From contig NZ_JAIQUM010000029.1 of the NCBI RefSeq assembly GCF_020075705.1, positions 1 to 59,076 of the forward strand: DNA of 59,076 bases, written 5' to 3'. A program made the position numbers and the translations under genes. Under the pieces are notes generated by a model, which saw nothing but the letters and a program-made list of their open reading frames with translations, did no database searches and was not told the origin of the DNA. This DNA is from Metabacillus rhizolycopersici (lineage in GTDB: Bacteria > Bacillota > Bacilli > Bacillales > Bacillaceae). Shown piece by piece: positions 27,405 to 37,186 of the stretch (positions are counted from its first letter, which is position 1; every line of letters starts with the position of its first letter).

Positions 27405-27939
27405 ATACGAATGGGTGCGTTAGTTAAAGAAGAGTGTTGTGGGTCATATAGATGAGCATCATACAATTCCGAATAATTTAAAAGTATTTTGAGTGCATGT
27501 GTTCTAGGTAGAATAATAAAAATGAAATTATACAAGGCCGTGTTATTTCGAAAAAGTCCTTTAAACATTTAAAATACAAGGTTTTTAGCTGGGTGCAAGT
27601 TGGTGGCAGACTGGTGGCAAAAAGAAACATACTGCCACCAATTCCATCTGTTTAAATCATAATAAGGAAAAACAAAAGCCTATTATATTAGCATTTTCAG
27701 ATTAAATCTGTTATAATCTGCTTCGCTTTACAACCTTGACAGGGTTGGGGTCACTGGTTCAATTGATGTATTAGCCCATCTCAATTGAGATGGGCTTTAT
27801 ACTTTATCACTTCTGAATTTGTCCTCCGGTTTGTCCTCCGATGTTTTATATAGCGTTTAAAATATTTAAATCAAACTTTTAAAAAATGTTGATTTAAAGC
27901 CTTTTTTATACGCCATTTTTTTCTATTATATATGAAAAT
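27405..27939. other. island edge: tRNA-like fragment, palindrome and integrase arm repeats
   Basis: No gene. At 27721-27763 is a tRNA-like fragment: a 5-bp anticodon-type stem CAACC/GGTTG around loop TTGACAG (anticodon GAC), a GGGTC variable part and the 5' half of a T arm (ACTGGTTCAA). A 24-base palindrome, AGCCCATCTCAA and its complement, lies at 27773-27796. Direct repeats TTGTCCTCCG lie at 27819-27828 and 27831-27840; a related TTGTCCTCG is near att copy A, so these may be arm-type integrase sites. Confidence 0.55.
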
Positions 27940-27960
27940 GAATGGGCGGCATGATGTAAT
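27940..27960 (+). other. attachment site copy B (groEL-end duplicate)
   Basis: Same 21-base core as the groEL 3' end, here with no groEL gene. It separates the hydrogenase island from the tail-fibre island. Four GCTCAT repeats follow at 28011, 28023, 28044 and 28063. Confidence 0.85.
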
Positions 27961-28074
27961 CATCATAAAGTTTTGATATATAGGGGTTTTTAGATAGAAG
28001 AAAGATAAATGCTCATACATTTGCTCATAGTGAGTAAAAAAATGCTCATTTCAAAACTAAAAGCTCATTTTATT

Positions 28075-28295
28075 AGAGAGGGTCTTTCATCAGTTTACTG
28101 AACTGGTGGGAGGCCTTTTCTTCCATATTGACAGTCATATGAGCGAATATTCATAGTTGTGTTTATGTCTGTATGCCCTAAACGCCGCTGAATTTCCTTT
28201 ACTCCTACACCCGCTTATGGTAGGGATGGGCGTCTCCGTGTGTTCATACTGCACAATATTCAATCTATTTATTTCAACAAAAAGTCCAGCCCTAA
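28075..28295 (-). pseudogene. integrase relic of the tail-fibre island
   Basis: 28075-28216 encodes on the - strand a C-terminal piece (VKEIQRRLGHTDINTTMN, then AHMTVNMEEKASHQFSKLM) with a small deletion at the catalytic Tyr. The match to the 13847 integrase then breaks. A short match to the integrase 5' region (AGTCCAGCCCTAA) reappears near 28280, so an internal deletion removed most of the gene. Confidence 0.8.
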
Positions 28296-28351
28296 AGGTG
28301 TTACCTAGCATAAAATATATTAAAATTTATTGTTTTCAGGAGAGGGTAACA

Positions 28352-29527
28352 TTGACAAACTATGAACGAATTCCGAGTGGGGTTATCGTAATGTGGAGCG
28401 GTTCCATTAAGAATATTCCAACAGGGTGGTTGTTATGTGATGGAACGAAAGGAACTCCAGATTTGAGGGATCGCTTTGTTTTGGGAACAGCTAAAAATTC
28501 GGAAATTGGCGACACGGGCGGACATAAAAGAATAAAACTAGAAAAATCTCAACTTGCTCCCCATAGTCATACCGGCAACACGGATGAGGCTGGAGACCAC
28601 ACACATATGGGTACGACGAATGTGAATGGAGGCCACACGCATACGGGAACAACGAATGTGAATGGAGACCACACGCATATGGGTACGACCAATGTGGATG
28701 GAGACCACACGCATACGGGAACAACGACTGTAGAAGGAAACCATACGCATATGGGAACAACGAGTATGGATGGAGACCACACGCATACGGGAACAACGAC
28801 TGTAGAAGGAAATCATGCGCATACGGGAACAACGACTGTGGATGGAGACCACACGCATACGGGAACAACGACTGTAGAAGGAAACCATACGCATACGGGA
28901 ACAACGACTGTGGATGGAGACCACACGCATACTGGTATGACAGATCCTTCTGGAATACATTCACACCAATACGTTGATCGTGGCGACACAACCACTAATA
29001 AACCCGCAGGCGGGAATCAAGCAGCAGCCAATAACACTTCCGGCATTTACACCACATCTCCTGCAGGGGAACATAACCACAACTTTACGACATCTGAAGC
29101 GGGAGCTCATAGCCACGACTTTACGACATCTGAAGCAGGAGCTCATAGCCACGACTTTACGACATCTGAAGCGGGAGCTCATAGCCACGATTTTACGACA
29201 TCTGAAGCAGGAGCTCATAGCCACGACTTTACGACATCTGAAGCGGGAGCTCATAGCCACGATTTTACGACATCTGAAGCGGGAGCTCATAGCCACGACT
29301 TTACGACATCTGAAGCAGGAGCTCATAGCCACGACTTTACGACATCTGAAGCAGGAGCTCATAGCCACGACTTTATGACATCTGAAGCAGGAGCTCATAG
29401 TCACGACTTTACGACATCTGAAGCGGGAGCTCATAGCCACGACTTTACGACAAACTCAGCAGGTAGCGGAAAGTCAATTAACATAATGAATCCGTACTAT
29501 AAACTGGCATTTATTATGAAAAAATAG
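28352..29527 (+). CDS. phage tail-collar protein with two His-x-His repeat arrays
   Basis: 391 aa from TTG 28352 (SD AGGAGAGGG). Residues 1-60 form a tail-collar domain (IPSGVIVMWSGS, PTGWLLCDGTKGTPDLRDRF). Array 1 has about ten 12-residue units of the GDHTHTGTTTVE type. A spacer with VDRGDTTTNKPAGG follows. Array 2 has one divergent and ten near-identical AGAHSHDFTTSE units. The end, SINIMNPYYKLAFIMKK, is typical of tail-fibre tips. HxH motifs bind metal in phage spike and fibre tips, so a metal-bound rod is likely. No other tail gene is near. It may be a stray receptor-binding or surface protein; no signal peptide is seen. Confidence 0.75.
   Translation: MTNYERIPSGVIVMWSGSIKNIPTGWLLCDGTKGTPDLRDRFVLGTAKNSEIGDTGGHKRIKLEKSQLAPHSHTGNTDEAGDHTHMGTTNVNGGHTHTGTTNVNGDHTHMGTTNVDGDHTHTGTTTVEGNHTHMGTTSMDGDHTHTGTTTVEGNHAHTGTTTVDGDHTHTGTTTVEGNHTHTGTTTVDGDHTHTGMTDPSGIHSHQYVDRGDTTTNKPAGGNQAAANNTSGIYTTSPAGEHNHNFTTSEAGAHSHDFTTSEAGAHSHDFTTSEAGAHSHDFTTSEAGAHSHDFTTSEAGAHSHDFTTSEAGAHSHDFTTSEAGAHSHDFTTSEAGAHSHDFMTSEAGAHSHDFTTSEAGAHSHDFTTNSAGSGKSINIMNPYYKLAFIMKK
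28600..28935 (+). repeat. 36-bp tandem coding repeat (GDHTHTGTTTVE type)
   Basis: About ten 36-base units inside the collar-protein gene. They alternate GACCACACGCAT and AACCATACGCAT versions, which points to two-unit duplications. Confidence 0.85.
29086..29448 (+). repeat. 36-bp tandem coding repeat (AGAHSHDFTTSE type)
   Basis: Ten near-identical units (GGAGCTCATAGCCACGA core), differing only at a few silent positions and one T-to-M change. Near identity means recent expansion or homogenisation, so copy number probably varies between strains. Confidence 0.9.
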
Positions 29528-29945
29528 ACAGCTAAGGTCTAGTTGCTTTTTTCTTTTGAGCTGCATTTTCGGCTGCCACAAGAATCAGGTATTTTCTCCG
29601 AATGAATGTTATTATTGACCTCCTAGATCAACTACATTCTGAGTATTAAGGTATTTTATCCATTATTCATTAAACATAAAAAAGTACGATAAATCAGGCT
29701 TCGTATAAATATATTTCTAATTACTTCAGTCTATAGGCAAACATAAAAAGAACGAAAAAATATGGTCAAAAAGCTGGTTATTGTGGAGACGGATAAGGAA
29801 AAGTGCCCTACCAAATAGTCATAACATGCTCATAATTTTGCTCATAACCTTTTTTTTCTGTTTTAAATTATTTTAATTCAAAGGAGGAAACCCCTTTAAT
29901 ATCAATGATTTTATAAATTTATTTTCATCTATTATATGCCTTGTT
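29528..29945. other. intergenic right edge of the tail-fibre island
   Basis: About 420 AT-rich bases without a gene. GCTCATA direct repeats at 29828-29834 and 29840-29846 match those after copy B and before copy D. The last 60 bases closely resemble those before att copy D. Confidence 0.5.
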
Positions 29946-29966
29946 GAATGGGCGGCATGATGTAAT
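29946..29966 (+). other. attachment site copy C (groEL-end duplicate)
   Basis: Same 21-base core. The following CATCATAAAG is shared with copy B, so the two att sites were made by closely related integrases. GCTCAT repeats follow at 30017 and 30048. Confidence 0.85.
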
Positions 29967-30073
29967 CATCATAAAGTCTTGATAATTAATGGTTTTTAAG
30001 TGAATAAAAGATAAATGCTCATACTTTTACTAATAGTAGTAAAAGGTGCTCATTCTTTACAAAAACCATTTTA

Positions 30074-30208
30074 TTAGAGAAGGTCTTTCATTAGTTTACA
30101 GAACTGATGAGAGGCCTTTTCTTTTATATTGGCTGTTATATGAATAAATGTTCATTGCTTTTTGAATTAACATCTGTATTACTTAAACATTGGTGAATCT
30201 CTTTTATT
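30074..30208 (-). pseudogene. integrase relic of the glucitol island
   Basis: About 135 bases match the 3' end of the integrase at 13847 (AGAAGGTCTTTCAT, then GAGGCCTTTTCTT), with scattered substitutions and gaps that destroy the reading frame. The rest of the gene is gone. Confidence 0.75.
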
Positions 30209-30217
30209 GTAAAATTA

Positions 30218-30258
30218 AAAAGGCATAAGCCCGTTTCAATATCGAACTCATGCCTTTA
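30218..30258. terminator. terminator downstream of gutR
   Basis: Stem AAAGGCAT/ATGCCTTT with a long internal loop and flanking A and T runs. It lies beyond the gutR stop codon on the - strand. Confidence 0.6.
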
Positions 30259-30339
30259 AAGTTGTTTAAACCTTTATTTAATTTTAAGGGCTAAAACCAT
30301 AAAGAATTACTTTTAAAATGTTTTAATTATTGTTTCTGT

Positions 30340-32862
30340 TTAATTACTTTCAATTAACTTATTAAGCTGTTCTACTTCTTTTCGAATACTAATGGTTGGT
30401 TCCCATGAATCTATAAGGTTGATAGCCTTTAGATTTGATTTTAGCGCTTTTGTATAATCTCCTTTGCATGATAACAATTGGGCCATCCCATAATGATAAT
30501 AAATTAACTCAATTTGATTCGCCTTATTTTTGTCATAGAGAATATGATCAAAAGCTGCTTTTGCCTTTTCGAATTCGTCACAATTCACATAGGCGACACC
30601 AAGATGAAAATAGGCTTCAATCGTTTTTTCACCGCCATAGATTGAGCTGATTTCGTTGGCCGCTTCGTATAATTGGATTGCCTCTTCAAAATTTCTATGC
30701 AATAAGCATAGGTCTCCTCGAACTAATAAAACTCGATGCTGAATAATAGGTGTAGTCTGTACGTCCTTTACTTTTTCTAAAATAGCTTCCGCTTTCTCTC
30801 GTTTGTTTGCTTTTAAAAAAAGTCGCGATTTTAAGGCAAGTCCCCAAACCTTTAAGTCGTAAACATCCGTATGATCAGAATTTAAATGCTCGAGTATTTG
30901 AAGACCGGCTTCGATTTGTTGAAGGGCTCCGTCCAAGTCATTGACTTCTATAAGTGCCCAACCTAATGTATCAATTCTAAAAAATGCTTCAAGCGTCTTT
31001 CTTTCTAATTGATTGGCATAATCAGCCGCTTTTAGTCCATATTCGATTCGTAATGGCAAGTTAATCCGACTTAAAAAATGACTTATCCGGGTGATGAGTT
31101 CAATTAATAGCTCCTTTTTTTTAGCTTGACTTGACCACTCTAAAACCTTAAGGATGTTCGGCCATTCTTTCTTAATTTGCTCCAAGTCACGACCGAGAAG
31201 ATAACTCCAATAAACAGAATTTGGCTGTTCTCGTTTTAAATGTGTTTCTAAGTAATGAATATAATAATGGCCCCATCGAATGCGCGCTTCCTTTTCAAAA
31301 TCTTGATTCTCAGACAAGTGTTGTTCGCCATAGGCTACGACAGTTTGATGTCCGAGATAATATAAATTCCCTTCAACACGTTCTGGCTGAATTAGGGCAT
31401 AAGTCCGCATTTGTTCAACCGCATAATGAAACTTTCGAACATCTAATCCCGCAGCTGCAGCCCAGCTCTCTTCATCAGGAGGTTTGCTGAAAAAGCATAG
31501 CACCTGCCATAGTCGCTGAGTACTTTCATCACATCGTTTCCATGTGCGCCCGAAAAGGAAGTCAAAAAGTTCTAACAGGGAGTAGCCCGCTTTGCCTAGC
31601 TCGTGAATTAGTTGCTGAGCTGGAATGTCATCATCTGAAATATACACTATGCTTAGGGCCATCGCTTTAGGATTTCCAGCGGTTGCTAAAATTAACTGAT
31701 GCTTGATTTCAGGGGATATCGTTAATAACTGTTCGATTTTTTTTCGTTTCATTGGAGAATTACATGTTTGTAAGTAACGATGTATTTCATAAAAAAGAAA
31801 ATTAAGAGCTTCCTCTTTTTCAAGGCCTTTAAGCTGAGTGGTCACCATTTCCCGAAAGGCATCCCTATATCTTAGATTTAAGTTCTCGCGAGATGTAAGG
31901 ATGACCTTAACACCTTGAGGAAGGTTAGTAATGAATTCGTGTATTTCACTTTCGGCGGTATCGATGCTATCTACAATAAGCAAAACAGGTTCATTCCTGG
32001 AATAATGAGCTAATGCATTACGGACAACAAACCGTTTTTCATTAATCGATTTATCTATTTGTTCCACACGTCCGAGTTGGTAAGCAATTGTATTTAAAAA
32101 ATCACTAAAGCTTAACCCTTTCCAATCTGCACTAACCCAGATGATACATTTAAATGTTGGCCAATCTACGCCAACTCTAACAGTATCTCCGTAGGGGTCC
32201 CCAGCACAGGCATAGGCTACCTCAAGAGCAATTGTCGTTTTTCCCATACCAGCCCATCCGGTAATTAAACAAACTGGTGAAGGAGAAAGAAGCCACTGAC
32301 GGATTGCTTCCACATCAAATCTCCGTCCGATAAAGTTGCCTGTCCAGCGTGTTGGCAAATTATGCGTTAATGGTTGTTCTTGATATGTATTCGTGTCACT
32401 GTCTTGTATATCGTGAAACAATCGTGTCACTACTTTTTCAATATCTTCATCAAGAGGTGCACCGAATGACTCATCATTTCGTAACGTTTTTGCTTTTTTA
32501 AGACATGACGTTACCCATACAGGTAAGGCAGGTTTGATAACAGGTATCGTAGTGGTCTCGAGTAGTTTGGTAAACCATTGGATATTCATATCCGTTTTTT
32601 CAAGAATGACCCAGAGAATCCCGAAAAGCTTTCCATCGTCAATTCGGCCGGGAATATATTTTGCGCCCATTTGTCCAATCCAACTTTTAATCGTGTTGGA
32701 AGAGACACCTAGCTGGTAAGCAATTTTATCTAAATAAGATTGTCCTGATGGATTAGTTTCATTTTTTTTCCTTCGAATCTTATAATCAGGATGGAGTTTT
32801 AAGGACTTAACACCAGAAGATAACAGTTCCGCGAAATTTTTCTGGTCTTCAAGTTCAGCCAT
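30340..32862 (-). CDS. gutR: glucitol operon activator GutR (STAND NTPase with TPR)
   Basis: 840-aa transcription activator. A helix-turn-helix lies near residues 43-66 (LDKIAYQLGVSSNTIKSWI), then an NB-ARC-type ATPase with Walker A GWAGMGKTT (202-210) and Walker B LLIVDSID (about 298-305), and then TPR-like helices to the end. Size, domains and divergent placement beside gutB match B. subtilis GutR (829 aa, from memory), which is activated by glucitol and ATP. ATG 32862 is 11 bases from AGGAGG; a GTG at 32874 abuts it. The same architecture occurs in defence STAND proteins, but the neighbours decide for GutR. Confidence 0.88.
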   Translation of the reverse strand: MAELEDQKNFAELLSSGVKSLKLHPDYKIRRKKNETNPSGQSYLDKIAYQLGVSSNTIKSWIGQMGAKYIPGRIDDGKLFGILWVILEKTDMNIQWFTKLLETTTIPVIKPALPVWVTSCLKKAKTLRNDESFGAPLDEDIEKVVTRLFHDIQDSDTNTYQEQPLTHNLPTRWTGNFIGRRFDVEAIRQWLLSPSPVCLITGWAGMGKTTIALEVAYACAGDPYGDTVRVGVDWPTFKCIIWVSADWKGLSFSDFLNTIAYQLGRVEQIDKSINEKRFVVRNALAHYSRNEPVLLIVDSIDTAESEIHEFITNLPQGVKVILTSRENLNLRYRDAFREMVTTQLKGLEKEEALNFLFYEIHRYLQTCNSPMKRKKIEQLLTISPEIKHQLILATAGNPKAMALSIVYISDDDIPAQQLIHELGKAGYSLLELFDFLFGRTWKRCDESTQRLWQVLCFFSKPPDEESWAAAAGLDVRKFHYAVEQMRTYALIQPERVEGNLYYLGHQTVVAYGEQHLSENQDFEKEARIRWGHYYIHYLETHLKREQPNSVYWSYLLGRDLEQIKKEWPNILKVLEWSSQAKKKELLIELITRISHFLSRINLPLRIEYGLKAADYANQLERKTLEAFFRIDTLGWALIEVNDLDGALQQIEAGLQILEHLNSDHTDVYDLKVWGLALKSRLFLKANKREKAEAILEKVKDVQTTPIIQHRVLLVRGDLCLLHRNFEEAIQLYEAANEISSIYGGEKTIEAYFHLGVAYVNCDEFEKAKAAFDHILYDKNKANQIELIYYHYGMAQLLSCKGDYTKALKSNLKAINLIDSWEPTISIRKEVEQLNKLIESN

Positions 32863-32934
32863 AGTACCTACCACCTCCTAATATTTTTATTTTACCAATA
32901 GATCTCTTTTTGTATATGAAAAATTAACAAGTAA

Positions 32935-32966
32935 AAGGTACAGCGTTACTGTACTTTTATACAGTA
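32935..32966 (+). promoter_or_regulatory. candidate GutR operator
   Basis: In the gutR-gutB gap, AAGGTACAG-N5-CTGTACTTT (32935-32957) overlaps a second inverted repeat TACTGTA/ATACAGTA (32947-32966). An imperfect inverted repeat upstream of gutB is the known GutR target in B. subtilis (from memory). The match here is structural only. Confidence 0.5.
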
Positions 32967-33173
32967 TAAAAAGCTACTCGACCTTTGGATAAGCATGTAG
33001 AATTAGCCTTGTAACAGAGAGATCTGATATGTATGCACTTACATCGTGACACTAAGAGGCATCATCGTCAACAAGAACAGAATAAATGGATGTACTTTGT
33101 GAAAACAAGATGAAGTTATCAAAATGATTTTAGTCATGTATAGACAAGTCTGATGAAAGAAAGGAAATTGTCG

Positions 33174-34235
33174 ATGAATAACACAGTACCGAAAAACATG
33201 AAAGCAGCTGTTATGCACAGCATGAGAGAAATTAGCATTGAAACATTGCCTATACCCGAAATCAACCGTGATGAAGTTTTGATTAAGGTCATGGCCGTTG
33301 GAATTTGTGGTTCAGATTTACATTATTATACCCATGGCAGAATTGGCAAATACATTGTGGAGAAGCCATTTATCCTCGGTCATGAATGCTCAGGTGTGAT
33401 TGCCACTGTTGGATCATCTGTAAATCAATTTAAAGTTGGTGATCGCGTGGCGGTCGAACCAGGTGTAACCTGCGGACATTGCGAAGCGTGTAAAGAGGGC
33501 CGTTATAACCTTTGTCCAGATGTACAGTTTTTGGCAACACCACCGGTAGACGGTGCGTTTGTCCAATATATCAAAATGCGCCAAGACTTTGTCTTTTCGA
33601 TTCCAGACTCGCTTTCCTTTGAAGATGCTGCCTTAATTGAACCTTTTTCTGTTGGTATTCATGCAGCGAATAGAACGAATCTCCAACCCGGATCAACGAT
33701 TGCGATTATGGGAATGGGCCCGGTCGGGTTAATGGCTGTTGCTGCTGCCAAAGCATTTGGGGCAGGCACCATCATCGTGACTGACTTGGAGCCGTTACGA
33801 CTTGATGCTGCAAAAAAAATGGGTGCAACTCATGTGATCAATATTCGTGAACAAGACGCTCTCCATGAAATCTCTTGTATTACAAATGGCAGAGGAGTTG
33901 ACGTTGCTTGGGAAACAGCTGGAAATCCAGCAGCGCTAAAATCCGCACTAGCTTCTGTGCGCCGTGGTGGAAAACTTGCGATTGTCGGTTTACCTTCACA
34001 AAATGAAATACCGCTTAATGTCCCATTTATCGCTGACAATGAAATTGATATTTATGGCATTTTCCGATATGCAAATACGTATCCAAAAGGGATTCAATTC
34101 CTCGCTAACGGTATCGTTGACACTAAGCATCTTATAACAGATCGCTATTCATTAGCAGATACACGTGAAGCGATGGAACGAGCACTCAATTTTAAAAATG
34201 AATGTTTAAAAATTATCGTCTATCCAAATGACTAA
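33174..34235 (+). CDS. gutB: sorbitol (glucitol) dehydrogenase GutB
   Basis: Zn-dependent medium-chain dehydrogenase that oxidises D-glucitol to fructose with NAD+. 353 aa. The catalytic-Zn region is GICGSDLHYY and GHECSGVI. The structural-Zn Cys cluster is CGHCEACKEGRYNLC. The Rossmann motif is GMGPVGLMAV with VTDLEPLRL after it, whose Asp favours NAD+. ATG 33174 behind GAAAGGA gives the length of B. subtilis GutB; an ATG at 33153 has no site. Confidence 0.93.
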   Translation: MNNTVPKNMKAAVMHSMREISIETLPIPEINRDEVLIKVMAVGICGSDLHYYTHGRIGKYIVEKPFILGHECSGVIATVGSSVNQFKVGDRVAVEPGVTCGHCEACKEGRYNLCPDVQFLATPPVDGAFVQYIKMRQDFVFSIPDSLSFEDAALIEPFSVGIHAANRTNLQPGSTIAIMGMGPVGLMAVAAAKAFGAGTIIVTDLEPLRLDAAKKMGATHVINIREQDALHEISCITNGRGVDVAWETAGNPAALKSALASVRRGGKLAIVGLPSQNEIPLNVPFIADNEIDIYGIFRYANTYPKGIQFLANGIVDTKHLITDRYSLADTREAMERALNFKNECLKIIVYPND

Positions 34236-34520
34236 CCTGTGCTAATGATGAATATTTCCGACACTTAGGCTAAAGTACTCGCCTTTTAATTAGTAATAAG
34301 TCTAATTCTCTTGGAGCGGATTTAATGATTATGGTTAATCCGTTTCCAATTCTATCTTTAAAAGATTGTAAGTGAAGAGGAACGTTGATTAAGTTTCAAA
34401 AACCAAGGCGTTACTTTTTATAGGAAGAGGGATTGAGAGATTGGTTTGGCATATCCATCTTATCGACTTGAGTACTTCCAATGAAATGAATAATGAAAAC
34501 GGATTCTGGAGGTATAAGTG

Positions 34521-35915
34521 ATGATAGAAACAGAACAATTACCGGTAGTAAAGTCTAAAGACAACGAGAAATCTAAATCTAGTGCGGGCTTGCCCTGGTT
34601 AGAACGAATTGGATACGGAATAGGGGATATGTCGTATAATATTGTGTTCCAATTTGTTAACGCGTATCTCCTATTCTATTATACGGACGTCGGTGGGATT
34701 CATCCCGCGGTGATCGCAACTTTATTTCTAGTCGTACGAGTTTTAGATGCGATTTTTGACCCAATTATGGGAGTTATTTTAGATAAGACCAACACGAGGT
34801 GGGGGAAAGCAAGACCATATTTATTATGGGTCTCACTTCCTTTTGCATTATTCACTTTCTTGTGTTTTACGACTCCTTCCTTTGGACCAACTGGAAACAT
34901 TATCTATGCGTACATTACCTATATTTTACTCGGCATGTCCTTTAGTATGCAAACGATTCCAGTTAACAGCTTAACCGGGCGGATTACAAATGATGTCCAA
35001 GAAAGAACGGTATTAACGACAACACGTATGATATTGGTTTATATTGGAATCCTCCTTTCCATTGCATGTGCAACACCACTTGCTACAGCTTTAGGTGGGG
35101 AGAACCAAGCATTTGGATTTCAGATGACAGCTTTAGTCTACGCGATTGTCAGTATCGTTTTGAACCTTTTTAGCTTTTTTACAGTACGAGAGCGAATTGT
35201 CCCGAAAAAGAGCGAGAAGCATGGGTTGAAAATGACTTTATCTGTTTTGTTTAAAAACAAGCCTTTGTTAATCCTTTCTTCATCATTTTTGGCGTTTGCC
35301 ATTGGGTTTAATATTAAACTCAGTACAATGGTGTACTACTTTACGTACAATGTCGATCAAAAGGAATTAGTGTTCTTTGGAACTGTTTTATTTTTTGGTG
35401 CAGCGTTAATTAGTAACTTATTTATACCTGTATTTTCTGAAAAATGGGGTAGAAAGAATGTGATGATTATATCGGCCGCTATATCTCTTATTTCGTACAT
35501 CGGGCTGCATTTTACTCCCTATTCTTCGATCACCTTCATTTTAATTTGGTTGTTTGCTTCGGGATTCTTTACTACTCCATTGAATACGCTTGCTTGGGGT
35601 ATGATTGCAGATTGTGTCGATTATGCTGAATGGAAAACTGGAGTTCGGGCAGATGGAGTTGTTATTTCAAGTATGAGTTTTACGAATAAATTAGGAGTTG
35701 CACTTGCTGGGTCGTTCTCTGCAATTTATTTAGGGATAGCAGGATATATTCCTAATGCAGATCAAACAGTAACTTCCCTAAACGCTATTAAAAATATGAA
35801 TGCATTGATACCAGGACTTTTTATTTTACTTTCCATCATAATCATCTGCTTCTATCCTTTAACTGAAAAAGTATATAAAAAGATGATTTCAGAGTTAGAG
35901 CAAAGGTCTAACTAG
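34521..35915 (+). CDS. gutP: glucitol permease GutP (GPH/MFS symporter)
   Basis: 464-aa transporter with about 12 membrane helices. It has the glycoside-pentoside-hexuronide family signature: [16 protein letters not shown] at the start, [28 protein letters not shown] in loop 2-3, and [16 protein letters not shown] in the C-terminal half. Length agrees with B. subtilis GutP. ATG 34521 follows GGAGG. Placed between the dehydrogenase and the fructokinase. Confidence 0.9.
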   Translation: MIETEQLPVVKSKDNEKSKSSAGLPWLERIGYGIGDMSYNIVFQFVNAYLLFYYTDVGGIHPAVIATLFLVVRVLDAIFDPIMGVILDKTNTRWGKARPYLLWVSLPFALFTFLCFTTPSFGPTGNIIYAYITYILLGMSFSMQTIPVNSLTGRITNDVQERTVLTTTRMILVYIGILLSIACATPLATALGGENQAFGFQMTALVYAIVSIVLNLFSFFTVRERIVPKKSEKHGLKMTLSVLFKNKPLLILSSSFLAFAIGFNIKLSTMVYYFTYNVDQKELVFFGTVLFFGAALISNLFIPVFSEKWGRKNVMIISAAISLISYIGLHFTPYSSITFILIWLFASGFFTTPLNTLAWGMIADCVDYAEWKTGVRADGVVISSMSFTNKLGVALAGSFSAIYLGIAGYIPNADQTVTSLNAIKNMNALIPGLFILLSIIIICFYPLTEKVYKKMISELEQRSN

Positions 35916-35995
35916 GAGTGAATATCGTTATTCATTAATCAACAGAGATGTAAATCTTTCTTGGACTAACATAAATTTAGAATAAGTAAAAGAGT

Positions 35996-36994
35996 GTGAT
36001 ATACGTGCAAAATAATAGAAGTAAAAATCTTTCAGTTGTATGTGTTGGAGAATTATTAATTGATTTCTTTTGTACTGAAGTTGACGTTGATTTAATAGAG
36101 GGACGCCAATTTTTAAAAAGTGCTGGCGGTGCACCGGCCAATGTATCAGCTGCGATAGCAAAATTAGGTGGAGACGCAGCGTTTAGCGGAAAAGTAGGAA
36201 AGGATCCGTTTGGTTATTTTTTAAAACAAACATTGAATACTGTAAATGTTGATACATCCATGCTTGTCATGGATAAGAAAGCAGCAACAACGCTGGCCTT
36301 TGTTTCATTAAAGAAAAATGGAGAGCGAGACTTTGTCTTCCAAAGGGGAGCAGATGCTCTGTTAACAATGGAGGATATAGATCAAGATAAAATAAGTGAA
36401 GCGAAAATTCTCCATTTTGGTTCGGCAACGGCTATGTTATCTGATCCATTTTGTACAACCTATTTAAAGCTTATGTCCAATGCTAGGGATTTGGGTCAAT
36501 TTATATCTTTTGATCCTAACTATCGCGGCGATTTATGGAAGGGAAGAGTCAATGAGTTTGTTACATTCGCAAAAAAGGCGATAGCTTTAAGTGATTTTGT
36601 TAAGGTAAGTGATGACGAGCTGGAGATAATCACAGGTACTAAAGAGTATGAAGAAGGTGTTAATATCCTTCATGCAATTGGAGCAAAGATTATAGCGGTT
36701 ACGCTAGGTAAAAGAGGAACACTGCTGTCTAATGGAAAGAGAAAAGAAATTGTAAAAAGCATTCCTGTTACATCAATTGATTCTACAGGAGCAGGTGACG
36801 CTTTTGTCGGTGCAACCTTATTCAGATTAGCGAACACTGATCATATTAAATCTATTAATAATGATTTTGAGCAGCTACGTGATATTGTGACTTTTGCGAA
36901 TAAGGTTGGAGCTCTCGTTTGTACAAAAATAGGAGCGATTGAAGCACTGCCTTTTATTCAAGAGATAGAAAGTTCTTTGTTTCAACAAGTATGA
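35996..36994 (+). CDS. fruC: fructokinase (PfkB family, FruC/YdjE-like)
   Basis: Phosphorylates the fructose made by GutB. 332 aa. PfkB motif 1 is [18 protein letters not shown] (about 42-59) and motif 2 is [14 protein letters not shown] (about 261-274) with the catalytic Asp. The order gutB-gutP-kinase equals that of B. subtilis. The start is uncertain: GTG 35996 or GTG 36005, both with weak sites. Confidence 0.9.
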   Translation: MIYVQNNRSKNLSVVCVGELLIDFFCTEVDVDLIEGRQFLKSAGGAPANVSAAIAKLGGDAAFSGKVGKDPFGYFLKQTLNTVNVDTSMLVMDKKAATTLAFVSLKKNGERDFVFQRGADALLTMEDIDQDKISEAKILHFGSATAMLSDPFCTTYLKLMSNARDLGQFISFDPNYRGDLWKGRVNEFVTFAKKAIALSDFVKVSDDELEIITGTKEYEEGVNILHAIGAKIIAVTLGKRGTLLSNGKRKEIVKSIPVTSIDSTGAGDAFVGATLFRLANTDHIKSINNDFEQLRDIVTFANKVGALVCTKIGAIEALPFIQEIESSLFQQV

Positions 36995-37047
36995 AGGAAT
37001 TTAACAGAGGTTAATACAAAATTTTATTAATCTCTGTTGTAAAAATT

Positions 37048-37066
37048 GCTCATAATTTTGCTCATA
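37048..37066 (+). repeat. GCTCATA direct repeats near att copy D
   Basis: GCTCATAATTTT spacing repeat at 37048-37054 and 37060-37066, the same spacing as before copy C (29828 and 29840). Candidate integrase arm sites. Confidence 0.55.
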
Positions 37067-37165
37067 GACATTTTTTCTTCTGTTTTAAGATATTTTAAGT
37101 GAAAGATGAAAAACTATAATATCAATGATTTTATAAAACTATTTATTTCTATTAAATGCCATGAT

Positions 37166-37186
37166 GAATGGGCGGCATGATGTAAT
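37166..37186 (+). other. attachment site copy D (groEL-end duplicate)
   Basis: Same 21-base core. The 60 bases before it match those before copy C (ATCAATGATTTTATAAA...), while the bases after it differ from copies B and C. It separates the glucitol island from the ABC-transporter island. Confidence 0.85.

Noticed and set aside
28590..29450. CRISPR-like array
   Set aside because: The repeats are contiguous 36-base coding units without spacers, in frame with one protein. The antisense frames over them are by-products of the repeat.
30340..32862. Antiphage STAND (Avs-like) protein
   Set aside because: The NTPase-TPR plan fits, but the N-terminus is a helix-turn-helix and not an effector, and the divergent gutB-gutP-kinase set identifies it as GutR.
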